NCBI RefSeq assembly: GCF_001270495.1
Contig: NZ_LGUR01000196.1
Location: 186,001 to 250,000, forward strand
Direction of reading: 5' to 3'
Length of the DNA: 64,000 bases
From: Streptomyces viridochromogenes
GTDB taxonomy: Bacteria; Actinomycetota; Actinomycetes; Streptomycetales; Streptomycetaceae
The position numbers and the translations under genes were made by a program. The notes below the pieces were generated by a model. It saw only the letters and a program-made list of their open reading frames with translations, did no database searches and was not told where the DNA came from. Each line of letters opens with the position of its first letter. Positions within the stretch are counted from its first letter, which is position 1. Of this stretch, positions 17,436 through 26,301 are shown piece by piece.

Positions 17436-17894
17436 GCGAAATCCTCATGGGCGTCGGCCGTCACAGGCCGGGGCGCTGGACGCTGCGCGGAACGCTTGGC
17501 GTAGGCGTCTTCAGCCTCAACGACGCAGCGCAGGAAGGGACCGAAGGCCGCATCGCCCATCTGAATACGAACGGCCTCCAGAACGATGGCAGCACAGTCG
17601 AGGTACGCCACGTCTTGCCCATCACCGAACGCTTCGCGCAGGGCGGTGTCCCGGCACAGGGCGTAGCAGGACGTGTCACTGCTGAGGTATCGCTGGTCGG
17701 CGGTCACTGCGCTGCGGGCGATCTGCGCGAAGACGCCATGGCCTGTCAGGGCGCTGACCGTGCCCAGCAGGGCTCGGCACCTCCGCATCCTGAGGGAGCG
17801 TCACCCAGGCGTCCTCGCCCGCCGCGGGGTCTGCATAGGGCCTGACAAGCCGGTGATCGAGTTCGTGTCGGTAGAGGAAGTCATGGAGGTCCAT
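17432..17894 (-). pseudogene. unknown gene, apparently frameshifted near 17785
   Basis: A good start at 17894 reads MDLHDFLYRHELDHRLVRPY and continues to TLPQDAEV near 17780 before turning into unnatural Pro/Arg-rich sequence. A second frame carries RCRALLGTVSALTGHGVFAQ through to a natural-looking end at 17432. The two frames join within the run gatgcggaggtgcc by a one-base shift. This suggests one gene of about 153 codons broken by an indel or a sequencing error. If intact in the cell, the downstream part could start at ATG 17788 as an independent 118-residue protein. No family is recognised. Confidence 0.45.
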
Positions 17895-18092
17895 GGCGGA
17901 TGGCTACCGGCTCCCACGCCGAACGGCGCTCACCCGACACCATCGCCGCAGGCGCCGGTTCACCTCTTCAGCCGACGCGATCCGCATGTGGGTCACACCG
18001 GCAGAACGACCGACACTGCCGCAGCGACGATCGTGACGGCAGCGCCGCAAACTCGGCCCACCATCCGGGCTCCACACCATGCGCGGCGCCGG

Positions 18093-18797
18093 CTATCTGC
18101 TCCGCTGACGCCGGAGCGTGATCATCCGGGATCGGGGCCGGCGACGCCGACGTAGTACCCAACCGCCAAGGCCCGATACCCGGGGGGTCCGCTGGTCGAG
18201 GACGGTGAGATCCGGTCGACGGCGACGGGCCTGCGCCACGATGACCTCGGCGGTCGCGGACAACCACAGCAAGTGGATGGTGGCCTGCGGCGGATCGCCG
18301 AACTGCAGGAAGTCCCACGGCACCAACGTTGGTCCCGGCCCGGTATCGGCGGGATCGATGTCGGTGTGATCGAGGGTGTACACGCGAACGGGGTTGGCGT
18401 CGCGCCATGGCACCAGGCGCGGGACGGACCACCATTTCGCCGACTCGTAGATCCACACGCCCTCGCCGTCCATGGCTAGCACGCGTCGGCGTAGCGCGGC
18501 GTTGCCCGGGCGGATCCCGGCGAGCACCGCGACCATCCCGGGCAGGCCCACCAACAGGACCGCGGCGAACAGCGCCCCCAGAAACGAGCCAAGGTCGTCC
18601 ACGGGCCGGAACACCTCGGTGATCCACCATGGGCTGGTCGGCACCAGGAACCCCAGCCAGCCCAGGCTGGCGATCAACAACACGCCGCTGAGGAGACCAC
18701 CGATCCGCAGCCGCCACCGAACCACGAACGTCCCGCGCCGGGCCGGACCGCGCGCAGCAGCGCCCGCCGCCCGCCGCCGTCTCCCTCGCTGCTTCAC
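18093..18797 (-). CDS. membrane protein with PH-like region, unknown function
   Basis: About 234 residues from GTG 18797. A basic N-terminus is followed by two membrane segments (RIGGLLSGVLLIASLGWLGF and LGALFAAVLLVGLPGMVAVL). A soluble region then contains GEGVWIYESAKWWSVPRLVPW, a beta-strand pattern like actinobacterial PH-domain membrane proteins. The tail is Arg-rich. It resembles the general layout of the protein at 16042-16596, and the two may be related by function. ATG 18857 is an alternative start, but its first 20 residues look non-coding. Confidence 0.5.
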   Translation of the reverse strand: MKQRGRRRRAAGAAARGPARRGTFVVRWRLRIGGLLSGVLLIASLGWLGFLVPTSPWWITEVFRPVDDLGSFLGALFAAVLLVGLPGMVAVLAGIRPGNAALRRRVLAMDGEGVWIYESAKWWSVPRLVPWRDANPVRVYTLDHTDIDPADTGPGPTLVPWDFLQFGDPPQATIHLLWLSATAEVIVAQARRRRPDLTVLDQRTPRVSGLGGWVLRRRRRPRSRMITLRRQRSR

Positions 18798-18986
18798 GCT
18801 GCCCAAGCATCTACGGCGGGACCGGGACCGGTCCCGGGTTCGGAACAACGCACCCATCCGAGAACCCGACTATGTGAATTGCGATGGTGGCTGAACTTCA
18901 TGACGCTCGGCCACGGTGGTTGTGGCTGAGCCACTCAGTCACAGGTGTGGACTGGGCCCTTCAGTTGGCCGCTGGGCGTCCCACCG

Positions 18987-19469
18987 TCACACGGCCTGGA
19001 GCCACTCCGGCGGCTGATCAGTCGAGAAGGTTTCCGCGGAGTCTGGTGCGTCTTCGAGCGGCCACGCCAGCACTCGTCCATCGGGTAGGTGAATCTTGAG
19101 GTCGTAGTGCGATACGCCGCCGACTGCAGCTCGTGCGCGGGCGCGTATATGGGCGAAGTCGAGCGTCAGCTCGTTGGATGGCTCGGGCACACCCAGGACG
19201 ATGACGGTGGGAATCAGGCCCGTTGCGGACGGGGCACCGAACGATGGAAGTTCGTGGTGCAAGGCGAGTTGGTCCAGTAGCCAACCGGATCGACACGCAG
19301 CTCCCGATGTACAACCGTGTGCCGGAGCTCCGTGGTCGAGGCATACGTCTTCATCGAGCGCCGTCGTAGCGCGCAGACAACCGCTCCTCACCCCATGTGG
19401 CGTAATCCGGTCGCCGCCCGACCGTCCCCAAGGTTCCGTGGGAGGGCGGGCATGAGGGCAGGAGCACAC
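18987..19469 (-). CDS. unknown protein; only the C-terminal half looks genuine
   Basis: The C-terminal ~85 residues (from LPSFGAPSATGLIPTVIVLG) read as a real protein, including HYDLKIHLPDGRVLAWPLED near the end. The N-terminal part is Cys/Pro/Gly-rich without a convincing start or ribosome site, so the true start is unresolved and the 5' end may be degenerate. No family is assigned. Confidence 0.3.
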   Translation of the reverse strand: MCSCPHARPPTEPWGRSGGDRITPHGVRSGCLRATTALDEDVCLDHGAPAHGCTSGAACRSGWLLDQLALHHELPSFGAPSATGLIPTVIVLGVPEPSNELTLDFAHIRARARAAVGGVSHYDLKIHLPDGRVLAWPLEDAPDSAETFSTDQPPEWLQAV

Positions 19470-20101
19470 ACGTGAGCGAACTGGACGAAGACGCGACAGC
19501 GCAGCGCTGGCTCACTTACGCAGTCCACGTGGTTGTGACCGCGCTTCCGTTGCGACTACGACCGATGAACCGTCGGCCGCACCTCGTTGGGGCGTGCTCA
19601 CTGGGGTGTCACGGCATCGAAGCCGAGCGGGGAACCGACGGAATTCGCCGACCTGCTGAAACGCAGCCCTGGGGTGGTGGGCATCCCGTGAAGGACTGTG
19701 GAATCTCCCACTGAACTGCGGTACGCCTGATCGCGATGTGGTGCGGTCCACCGACGCACAGACGAGCTGTCTACGGCATGGGCAACTCCACCTGCTGACC
19801 GATACTCACCGCCTTGAGGGACCCCAGCCGCGCGTCGGCTGGGGTCCCTCTCTTTCGTGGACTCTCTTCGTGGGTACGGACCGAAGCCCTATGACGCCAC
19901 CGGGGATCCGCTTGCCGGGCGTGGTGTGCCGTGAATTCCGCAAGCTTCATCCGGGTCACCGGTCCCTGTCGCCCTCTCCGTCGCCCTCCTCGACCCGTCG
20001 CCTTCCTGCTGCGACTACGCGAGCGCACCCTGACCATGAGCGAACGACCCGGACACACACGGAACTTGACCAAGCCTGCCGCCAGGCAGATTGGAGAAGG
20101 C
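19470..20101. other. gene-poor stretch with a strong terminator
   Basis: About 630 bases hold no supported gene. GTG 19472 has a reasonable AGGAG site and reads MSELDEDATAQRWLTYAVHV before losing protein-like character, so it may be a truncated remnant. A TGTGGAATCTC motif lies at 19688. A perfect hairpin lies at 19817-19849. Confidence 0.4.
19817..19849. terminator. perfect 14-bp stem-loop, likely bidirectional terminator
   Basis: AGGGACCCCAGCCG at 19817-19830 pairs perfectly with 19836-19849 around a five-base CGCGT loop and is followed by CTCTTTCG. The stem is very stable. No intact gene ends immediately upstream on either strand. Confidence 0.75.
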
Positions 20102-21132
20102 TCAGTTGCGGATGCTGATGAGGGCGGACGTATAGAAGACCCGTCGCAGGCCGCGGTGGTATCGCTTCGGCCGGTGGAGGTTGCCACTGACGCGTCCGGA
20201 GTCCCGAGGCGCTGGAGCAAGGCCGGCGAAGCCTGCCAGACGGTCGGACGTGGCAAAGAAGGCCAGGTCGCCGTGAGTTGCTGCCAGAAACTCGGCTCCC
20301 GGCAGAGGGCCGATCCCGGGCAAGCTGGTGATCACCGGTGCAAGTTCGTGCTGACGAAAACGGCTTTCGATGAGCATGTCGACCTCGGCGATCTTCCCGT
20401 TGAGGGACATCACTTCCTTTGCCATGGTGTGCACCAGCTGGGCGATCGCCTTCTCGCCGACAACTGCGGTGTGCTGCCGTTCGGCCGCCTCGGCGGCGGC
20501 CCGCGCTAGCGTGGCAGCGCCGCGGACCCTGCGGTTGCGCAGCCAGGTCTCCAGCCGGCGGGCACCCGTACGGCGGATCGCGGCAGGCGTCTGGTAGCCG
20601 GTCAGCAGCATCAAGGGACCGGTGTTGGTCACCTCCAGGGGACGTTCGAGTGCGGGGAAGATACCGGTCAGGCTCCACGCAGCCGCTTGACAGCGCGGGT
20701 GCGGTCGCACACCAGATCAGTGCGGCGGGCCGTGAACAGTTTCAGCTCCACCGTGGCCTCGTCGCCGGGGCGCACTGGGTTCAGATCACGACGCATACGT
20801 GCCTGATCAGCGATGACCAACGCATCGCGCGCATCGGTTTTGCCTTCCCCGCGATAGCTGCCGGAGGCTCGGTTGACGACACGGCCGGGGATGTACGGCA
20901 GATGCTGGCCATGGTTGACGAGCACGGCGACGAGCAGGGCCGCACCGCCGTCGGCCAGGTCGACGGCCCAGGTTGTCTCGTCCCCCAGAGCCGGTACGTC
21001 GGCGAGAAGTTGCACCAGTTCAGGCTCGTCGTTGGCCACCCGGCGCGACAGGGGCTTGGCACCTTCGGCATCGAGGACTACGCAGTGGTGGTGAGTCTTG
21101 CCGGCGTCGACACAGTCCCATATCCGGCTCAT
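20102..21132 (-). pseudogene. IS110-family transposase, frameshifted and 3'-truncated
   Basis: The frame from ATG 21132 begins MSRIWDCVDAGKTHHHCVVL with the DEDD-type N-terminal domain of IS110 transposases. It continues past GKTDARDALVIADQAR to RAVKRLRGA, where it hits a stop near 20668. The downstream frame resumes with FPALERPLEV and LLTGYQTPAAIRRTG. It carries the C-terminal catalytic domain (LPGIGPLPGAEFLA, RLAGFAGLAP) to SALISIRN at 20102. A one-base frameshift near 20690 separates them. The C-terminal region after ISIRN, usually about 60 more residues, is missing. The element is therefore dead unless read with a frameshift, and truncated regardless. Confidence 0.85.
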
Positions 21133-21403
21133 CGTGCTCCCGAGCGTCGTCGTGTCAGCGCAACCCCGCAGACGACCTCGCCGACGTTGTCCTACTCAGC
21201 GATCTCCTCGCACATCCCAATCAGCGGCCGAGTCGTCGCGGGGTGTCGAGCGGCCAAGTGTCCCTAGCCACCGAGGGCAACGCTTCGGTGAGGATTACGG
21301 CCAGGCCATCGGTGGTCCGTACTTCGTCGAGGCGATCCTTCACGCAACCATGGTCGGGACCAATCGAGTCGTCGGCTGATTTCTTGAGGGGCAGAGGGCG
21401 CGT

Positions 21404-22288
21404 ATGGACATTCGGCAGCTGGAGTACTTCCTTGCGATTGTTGATCGCGGGGGGTTCAACCGTGCGGCGTCCGCTCTGTACGTGTCGCAGCCGTCGCTGT
21501 CGCAGGCCGTGCGGGCACTGGAGCGTGATCTCGGCTCCGAGCTGTTCCATCGCATCGGGCGTAGGGCAGTCCTGACGGAGGCCGGAAGGGCCCTGATCGA
21601 GCCTGCCCGGGAGGCCGTGCGGAGTCTGGAGACGGCGCGGGCGAGTGTCGCGGCGGTGCATGAACTGCGTGAGGGGCGCCTGGATGTGGCGTCGACGCCG
21701 TCGCAGGCGGTGGAGCCGCTGACGACCTTGGTGAGTGCCTTCAGCCACCGGTATCCCGGCGTCTCCGTGGCCATCAAAGCGGCGTTCACCTCGCGCGATG
21801 TGATCGACATGGTGCGCACGGGGGCCGTGGAGTTGGGGCTCCTGGCGTCCGCCGGGCCGGTCTCCGGCAAGGAGGTCGTCTCACATGCGCTGGGGCGGCA
21901 GCGTTTTGTGCTGGTGGTGCCTGCCGACGGCCCGTTCGCTGATCGGACGGCGGTGGAGTGCCGGGAGCTTGCGGGACAGCGGCTGATCGTCGGGCAGCCG
22001 GGTACCGGGATGCGCGCCTACGTCGACGCGCTGCGGGAACAGGGCATCGAGTTCACCGTCGCCGCCGAGAGCGAGCACCGCGTGTCGCTCATGCCCCTGG
22101 TACTGGCCGGGGTCGGGCTCATGGTCGTCACGGATGCCTGGCGGGACGTCGCCCGGCGACTGGGCGCCCGCGTCCTGGACATCGAGCCGGAGACAACACT
22201 GGATATCGCCCTCGTCAGCCGCCGCGGCAGCCTGTCGCCCGCGGCCGCCGCGTTCGTCACGGCCGCCACCTCGGCCGCCGCCCGCTGA
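21404..22288 (+). CDS. LysR-family transcriptional regulator
   Basis: This 294-residue protein has the LysR winged HTH at 1-60 (MDIRQLEYFLAIVDRGGFNR, then SQPSLSQAVRALERDLGSEL). A periplasmic-binding-protein-like effector domain follows at about 90-290. It sits 73 bases upstream of, and on the same strand as, a tartrate/D-malate-type dehydrogenase. A wrecked C4-dicarboxylate transporter lies beyond that. A role in regulating dicarboxylate use is likely but inferred; most LysR genes are divergent from their targets, whereas this one is co-directional. Confidence 0.9.
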   Translation: MDIRQLEYFLAIVDRGGFNRAASALYVSQPSLSQAVRALERDLGSELFHRIGRRAVLTEAGRALIEPAREAVRSLETARASVAAVHELREGRLDVASTPSQAVEPLTTLVSAFSHRYPGVSVAIKAAFTSRDVIDMVRTGAVELGLLASAGPVSGKEVVSHALGRQRFVLVVPADGPFADRTAVECRELAGQRLIVGQPGTGMRAYVDALREQGIEFTVAAESEHRVSLMPLVLAGVGLMVVTDAWRDVARRLGARVLDIEPETTLDIALVSRRGSLSPAAAAFVTAATSAAAR

Positions 22289-22361
22289 TAGGCACCCCTT
22301 ATAAGGGAGATCCGCTTTGCGTCTTGGACGCCCCACGGACCGCCTTGCTGCAATCGACGGC

Positions 22362-23423
22362 ATGACGACGAACCACCGCATTGCCCTGATCCCCGGCGAC
22401 GGCATCGGCGCCGAGGTACTGCCCCCGGCACAGCAGGTGCTCGATGTTCTCGGCCGCCGCCACGGCTTCAGCCTGTCCTACACGTCGTACGACGACTGGT
22501 CGTGCGAGCGGTACCTGCGGGAGGGCGCCATGATGCCCGCCGACGGGATCGACCAACTGCGCGACAAGGACGCGATCCTGCTGGGCGCGGTGGGATACCC
22601 GGGGGTGCCCGACCATGTCTCGCTGTGGGGGCTGCTGATCCCGATCCGGCGCAGCTTCCGCCAGTACGTCAACCTCCGGCCCGTCCGCGTCTTCGACGGC
22701 ATCGACAGTCCGGTGCGCGGCGCGCGGCCGGGCAAGGTCGATTTCGTCGTCGTGCGGGAGAACATGGAAGGCGAGTACAGCGAGGTCGGCGGCCGGCTCA
22801 ACAGGGGCTTCCCGGACGAGATCGCCGTGCAGGAGGCCGTGTTCACTCGGGCCGGCGTCACACGCGTGCTGGACTACGCCTTCACGCTCGCCTCCCAGCG
22901 CGGCGGCCGCCTGACCTCCGCGACCAAGTCGAACGGCATCGTGCACACCATGCCGTTCTGGGACCAGCTCGTCACCGAGCGGGCCGCCTCGTTCCCGCAG
23001 GTCGCCTGGGACCAGGAGCACATCGACGCGCTCGCGGCCAAGTTCGTCCTCGAACCGGCCCGCTTCGACGTCGTCGTCGCCTCCAACCTCTTCGGCGACA
23101 TCCTCAGCGACCTCGCCGCCGCGGTCGCCGGATCCATCGGCATCGCCCCGGCGGCCAACCTCAACCCCGAGCGGGACTTCCCGTCGATGTTCGAGCCGGT
23201 GCACGGCTCCGCGCCCGACATCGCGGGCCAGGGCGTCGCCAACCCGCTGGGCGCGATCTGGTCCGCGGCCATGATGCTCGACCACCTCGGCCATCCCGCC
23301 GCGGCCAGGGACATCACGGACGCGATCGCCTCGGTCCTGTCCAAGACCGATATCCGCACCCGTGACCTGGGCGGAACCGCGAACACCGCCGAGTTCACAG
23401 ACAAGCTGATCGAGCTCCTTTGA
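22362..23423 (+). CDS. tartrate/D-malate dehydrogenase-type NAD-dependent decarboxylating dehydrogenase
   Basis: This 353-residue member of the isocitrate/isopropylmalate dehydrogenase superfamily begins HRIALIPGDGIGAEV. It contains VVRENMEGEYSEVGGR (substrate loop of the tartrate/D-malate group), TKSNGI, and the metal-site aspartates in SNLFGDILSDLAA. FEPVHGSAPDIAGQG is present near the C-terminus. Length matches tartrate dehydrogenase/decarboxylase and D-malate dehydrogenase (about 350-365). It would oxidise tartrate, D-malate or a 3-isopropylmalate analogue with Mn2+ and NAD+. ATG 22362 is used because upstream sequence lacks homology; TTG 22317 is in frame. A probable terminator lies at 23436-23466. 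Confidence 0.85.
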   Translation: MTTNHRIALIPGDGIGAEVLPPAQQVLDVLGRRHGFSLSYTSYDDWSCERYLREGAMMPADGIDQLRDKDAILLGAVGYPGVPDHVSLWGLLIPIRRSFRQYVNLRPVRVFDGIDSPVRGARPGKVDFVVVRENMEGEYSEVGGRLNRGFPDEIAVQEAVFTRAGVTRVLDYAFTLASQRGGRLTSATKSNGIVHTMPFWDQLVTERAASFPQVAWDQEHIDALAAKFVLEPARFDVVVASNLFGDILSDLAAAVAGSIGIAPAANLNPERDFPSMFEPVHGSAPDIAGQGVANPLGAIWSAAMMLDHLGHPAAARDITDAIASVLSKTDIRTRDLGGTANTAEFTDKLIELL

Positions 23424-23435
23424 GCCATCTCCCCT

Positions 23436-23466
23436 CGGTGGGCGGGAGGGACGACGCCGCCCACCG
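23436..23466 (+). terminator. stem-loop after the tartrate-type dehydrogenase
   Basis: CGGTGGGCG at 23436-23444 pairs with CGCCCACCG at 23458-23466, with one further G-C pair inside, starting 12 bases after the stop codon. There is no U-run, as is usual for streptomycete terminators. Confidence 0.5.
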
Positions 23467-23534
23467 CTCACCGTGCACTCCCGCGCCCTCTCCCCTTTCC
23501 CGAGCCGCTCCCCCTCCCGAGCCGAACCCGCCAA

Positions 23535-23945
23535 GCGCGCTGGTACAAGCAACTCTGCTTCTGGGTCCTGACCGCCATCGTCGCCGGCATCCTCACCTGC
23601 TGGCTGTGGCCCTCGGTCGGCACGGCGGGAGGAGTTCGTCCTCGTCCTGGGCACCTCCTCCTCCGAAAGCGCCCTGCCCCGGCTGATGATGAAGTCGGCA
23701 CCGTCCCTGCCGCCGGCATCATGCTCAAGTCGGCACCGTCCCGGCCCCCGGCGTCATGCTCATCTTCGGCATCGACGAGTTCATGTCCGAGTGCCGTGCC
23801 CTGACCAACCTCGCCGGCAACAGCGTGGCCACCCTCGCCGTCGCCCGCTGGGCAAACGTCCTTGACACCGAACGCGTCAACCGCGCCCTGCGCACCGGCA
23901 AGCCCCGCCCCGAACCGCTCGGCACCCACCCACGTCCCGGGTCCT
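23535..23945 (+). pseudogene. dctA: decayed C4-dicarboxylate (DctA-type) transporter
   Basis: Three non-contiguous pieces in different frames match a DctA-family sodium/proton:dicarboxylate symporter. RWYKQLCFWVLTAIVAGIL...WPSVGTA (about 23539-23625) is the N-terminus. EEFVLVLGTSSSESALPRLM (about 23633-23690) contains the family TSSSESALP motif. [20 protein letters not shown] followed by [19 protein letters not shown] (about 23752-23870) is the last transmembrane and substrate-binding region. Roughly 250 residues are missing. It follows the tartrate-type dehydrogenase, so the locus once probably coupled C4-dicarboxylate uptake with oxidation. Confidence 0.8.
23692..23761 (+). repeat. 35-bp tandem duplication in the dctA remnant
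   Basis: Two 35-base copies (23692-23726 and 23727-23761), both beginning AAGTCGGCACCGTCCC, differ at only a few positions. The repeat sits at the junction between two dctA fragments. Confidence 0.85.
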
Positions 23946-24182
23946 CGTCGCGCCATGCCCGGGAGGAGCGTAGGCCGGATGCGTACGCGCGCTTGGGCGC
24001 GGCCGCAACAGGCCGGGCCCAAGCTCGCCACGGCATGAGCCGCCGTGCTGAGGTGGGAGGTTGACGACAGCGTGACCGGGCTGGATTCTGCGTGCTGGGC
24101 AAGGTGACACGCGTACATCACAAGGCGTCTCCCTCTGGCACCGGTCGCCGCAGGCTACTCCGCGTGACGACCGGCGTGCCGG

Positions 24183-24330
24183 TCATGCGCCGGGAACAGC
24201 TGTTTCTTGCGCGTCCAGGACCAGCACCGCGACGTGCAGGGACGTGCGCTGCAGCCCTGATTCCAGGTCGCAGCCGAGGAGCCGTTCGATGGTGTGGAGG
24301 CGCTGGTAGTACGCCTGCCGGGACATGCCC
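24183..24330 (-). pseudogene. C-terminal scrap of a PucR-family regulator
   Basis: On the minus strand, about 48 codons ending at TGA 24183-24185 read MSRQAYYQRLHTIERLLGCD then LESGLQRTSLHVAVLVLDA. This is the characteristic C-terminal helix-turn-helix of PucR/CdaR-type regulators. Everything upstream (some 350 residues) is missing. The coding sequence stops abruptly at about 24330, where the aminoglycoside-kinase remnant begins on the other strand. Confidence 0.75.
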
Positions 24331-24332
24331 CC

Positions 24333-24834
24333 GGCTGCGTGAGCAGGCCGCTGTCTGGGAGGAGCAGTTGTGCAAGGACGCCGAGGAGCTGCCGCATGCG
24401 CTGCCGCGTCAGGTGCTGGATGCCGCCGTGGGGACCGTTCGGGAACTGGGCCGGGCCCAGCCGGACACCCTCATCCATGGCGACCTGCATGCCCGGAACA
24501 TCCTGCGTGCCGGCCGAGAGCCGCGGCTGGCTGTCGACCCCAAGGGGTACGTGGGAGATCCCGCCTACGACGGCGGCACACTGCTGAAGTCCCGCGCGCT
24601 GACGCTCCTGGAAGCGGATGACCTGCGCAAGCTGTCCACCGCGTCTTGGACGTCTTCGCAGAGGCCGCGGAACTCGACCGCGGACGCGTCCAGCGGTGGG
24701 CCCAGTTCCATGCCGTCCAGGCTGCGTTCTGGGGTCGCCGTCACGGATTTCGTATCGCCCGCAGTGGACCACGACGGGACTGGCTCACCGAATTCGCCGA
24801 CCGCCTGGCGGAGTTGCTCACCGAACGCTCGTAG
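24333..24834 (+). pseudogene. APH(6)-like aminoglycoside/hydroxyurea phosphotransferase remnant
   Basis: The plus strand reads RLREQAAVWEEQLCKDAEEL onwards, then the kinase catalytic motif DTLIHGDLHARNILRAG and the metal-binding segment LAVDPKGYVGDPAYDGG. This matches the streptomycin/hydroxyurea phosphotransferase family. The N-terminal ~140 residues are missing. Near 24640 a one-base loss breaks the frame; restoring it gives HRVLDVFAEAAELDRGRVQRW and a normal C-terminus ending at 24834. The gene is therefore doubly inactivated, although the catalytic loop survives. It abuts the PucR scrap head to head. Confidence 0.8.
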
Positions 24835-24899
24835 AGCGTGATCATGCCAACCGGGTCCGGTGGGTGGCCGAGTGCGGCCACCGTTGATCATCGTGAGCC

Positions 24900-26301
24900 G
24901 TGTGGACCGACGATGAGATGGTGGCCGCAGGTCACAGCATAGATCTCGCCCGATGGCGGGAGGCGTTCGCGGCGGCCATGGGCCGCATCGCGGGCCGGTT
25001 CGCCCGATACGAACCCCGCGTGCGAGCCGGGCGGCTGCTGCTGGGCCTGCCGTCGGACCTGCCCCGCAAGAACTGCTGGACGATCGCGGAGTGGGCCGGG
25101 GAGGCCGGCCCGCACGGTATGCAGCCATCTGTTGGGCCGGGCCGTCTGGGATGCCGATGCCGTCCGCGACGACGTTCGCGAATACGTCGTCGAGCACCTC
25201 CACGACGAGGCCGCGGTGCTCGTCGTCGACGAGACCGGCGACGTGAAGAAGGGTTTGCACACCGTCGAGGTCCAGCGCCAGTACACCGACACAGCCGGAC
25301 GGATCGAGAACTCCCAGGTCGCGATCTACCTCGTCTATGCCGGCGCCCTGGGACACGCGGCCGTGGACCGGGAGTTGTACATCCCGCGTTCCTGGACGGG
25401 TGATCCGGATCGCTGCCGGGCGGCGGGGCTCGGCGAGGACACCGTCCTCGCGACCAGGCCGGACCTGGCCCTCAGGATGCTCGAACGGTTCTGGGAGGCT
25501 GGACACCGCGTCGGCTGGGTCACGGGTGACGAGGTCCACGGCGGCAACCCGAGACTGCGCGCGGCGCTGGAGGGGCGCGGCATCGGCTGTGTCCTTGCCG
25601 TGGCCTGCTCGGCCGAAATGGCCACGGGCGCAGGGAGGTTCCGCGCCGATGCCCTGGTAAAGAAGGTGCCGAAGCGGGCCTGGCAAAAGGTCTCCGTCGG
25701 ACGCGGCGCGAAGGGACAACGGTTCTACGACTGGGCCGTCGTCGACCTCGTCGCCCCGACGCCGGGCAGCCACCAGCTCCTGATCCGCCGCAGCCGCACC
25801 ACCGGCGAACTCGCCTATCACCGCTGCCACTCCACCGAGCCAGTCCCGCTGACTGTGCTGGTCAAAACCGCTGGTTCGAGGTGGCGTGTGGAAGAGACCT
25901 TCCAGGCCGAGAAAGGGCTGGCGGGACTCGACGAGCACCAGGTCCGCCGCTACCGCTCTTGGACCCGCTGGGTCACCCTCTCGATGCTCGCCCACGCCTT
26001 CCTCGCGGTAGTCCGTGCCGACGAACACGCCCGCAGCCCCACCCCGGACGGCCTGGTCCCGCTGTCCTGCAACGAGATCCAGCGCCTGTTCATCACGCTC
26101 ACCGTGCAGCCTCGCCACGACATGGCCTACCGGCTCGGCTGGTCGCACTGGCGGCGGCTCCATCAGCAGCGATCCCTCACCAGCCCTCCGCAACGCCTGA
26201 CTCGACCGCCGGCCAGGTCAGCATCGGTCCGGACACCACCGAACCTGCACACGCCTCCGCAAGCCCGGAAGCTGGGAAAAGAGCCGCTCACCCGAGCCTG
26301 A
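24900..26301 (+). pseudogene. IS701-type transposase broken by a one-base insertion
   Basis: The first frame from GTG 24900 (LARWREAFAAAMGRIAGRFA, DLPRKNCWTIAEWAGEAGPHGMQ) runs to about 25128. The rest lies in the +1 frame starting LLGRAVWDADAVRDDVREYV. The catalytic region contains VLVVDETGDVKKG (first Asp), VTGDEVHGGNPRLRAALEGR (second Asp) and WRVEETFQAEKGLAGLDEHQ (Glu). An extra C in cagCcatctg near 25127 explains the shift. Transposases of this DDE group are about 400-420 residues. Homology probably ends near 26180; the tail to 26301 looks non-native. Terminal inverted repeats were not identified by eye. Confidence 0.85.

Noticed and set aside
19472..19714. Possible small gene MSELDEDATAQRW...
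   Set aside because: It has an acceptable ribosome site but loses protein-like composition after ~25 residues and has no known relatives; left as an unlisted candidate remnant.
24565..26193. Minus-strand ORF of 542 codons over the IS701 remnant
   Set aside because: Antisense shadow; the plus strand carries clear transposase motifs in two frames.
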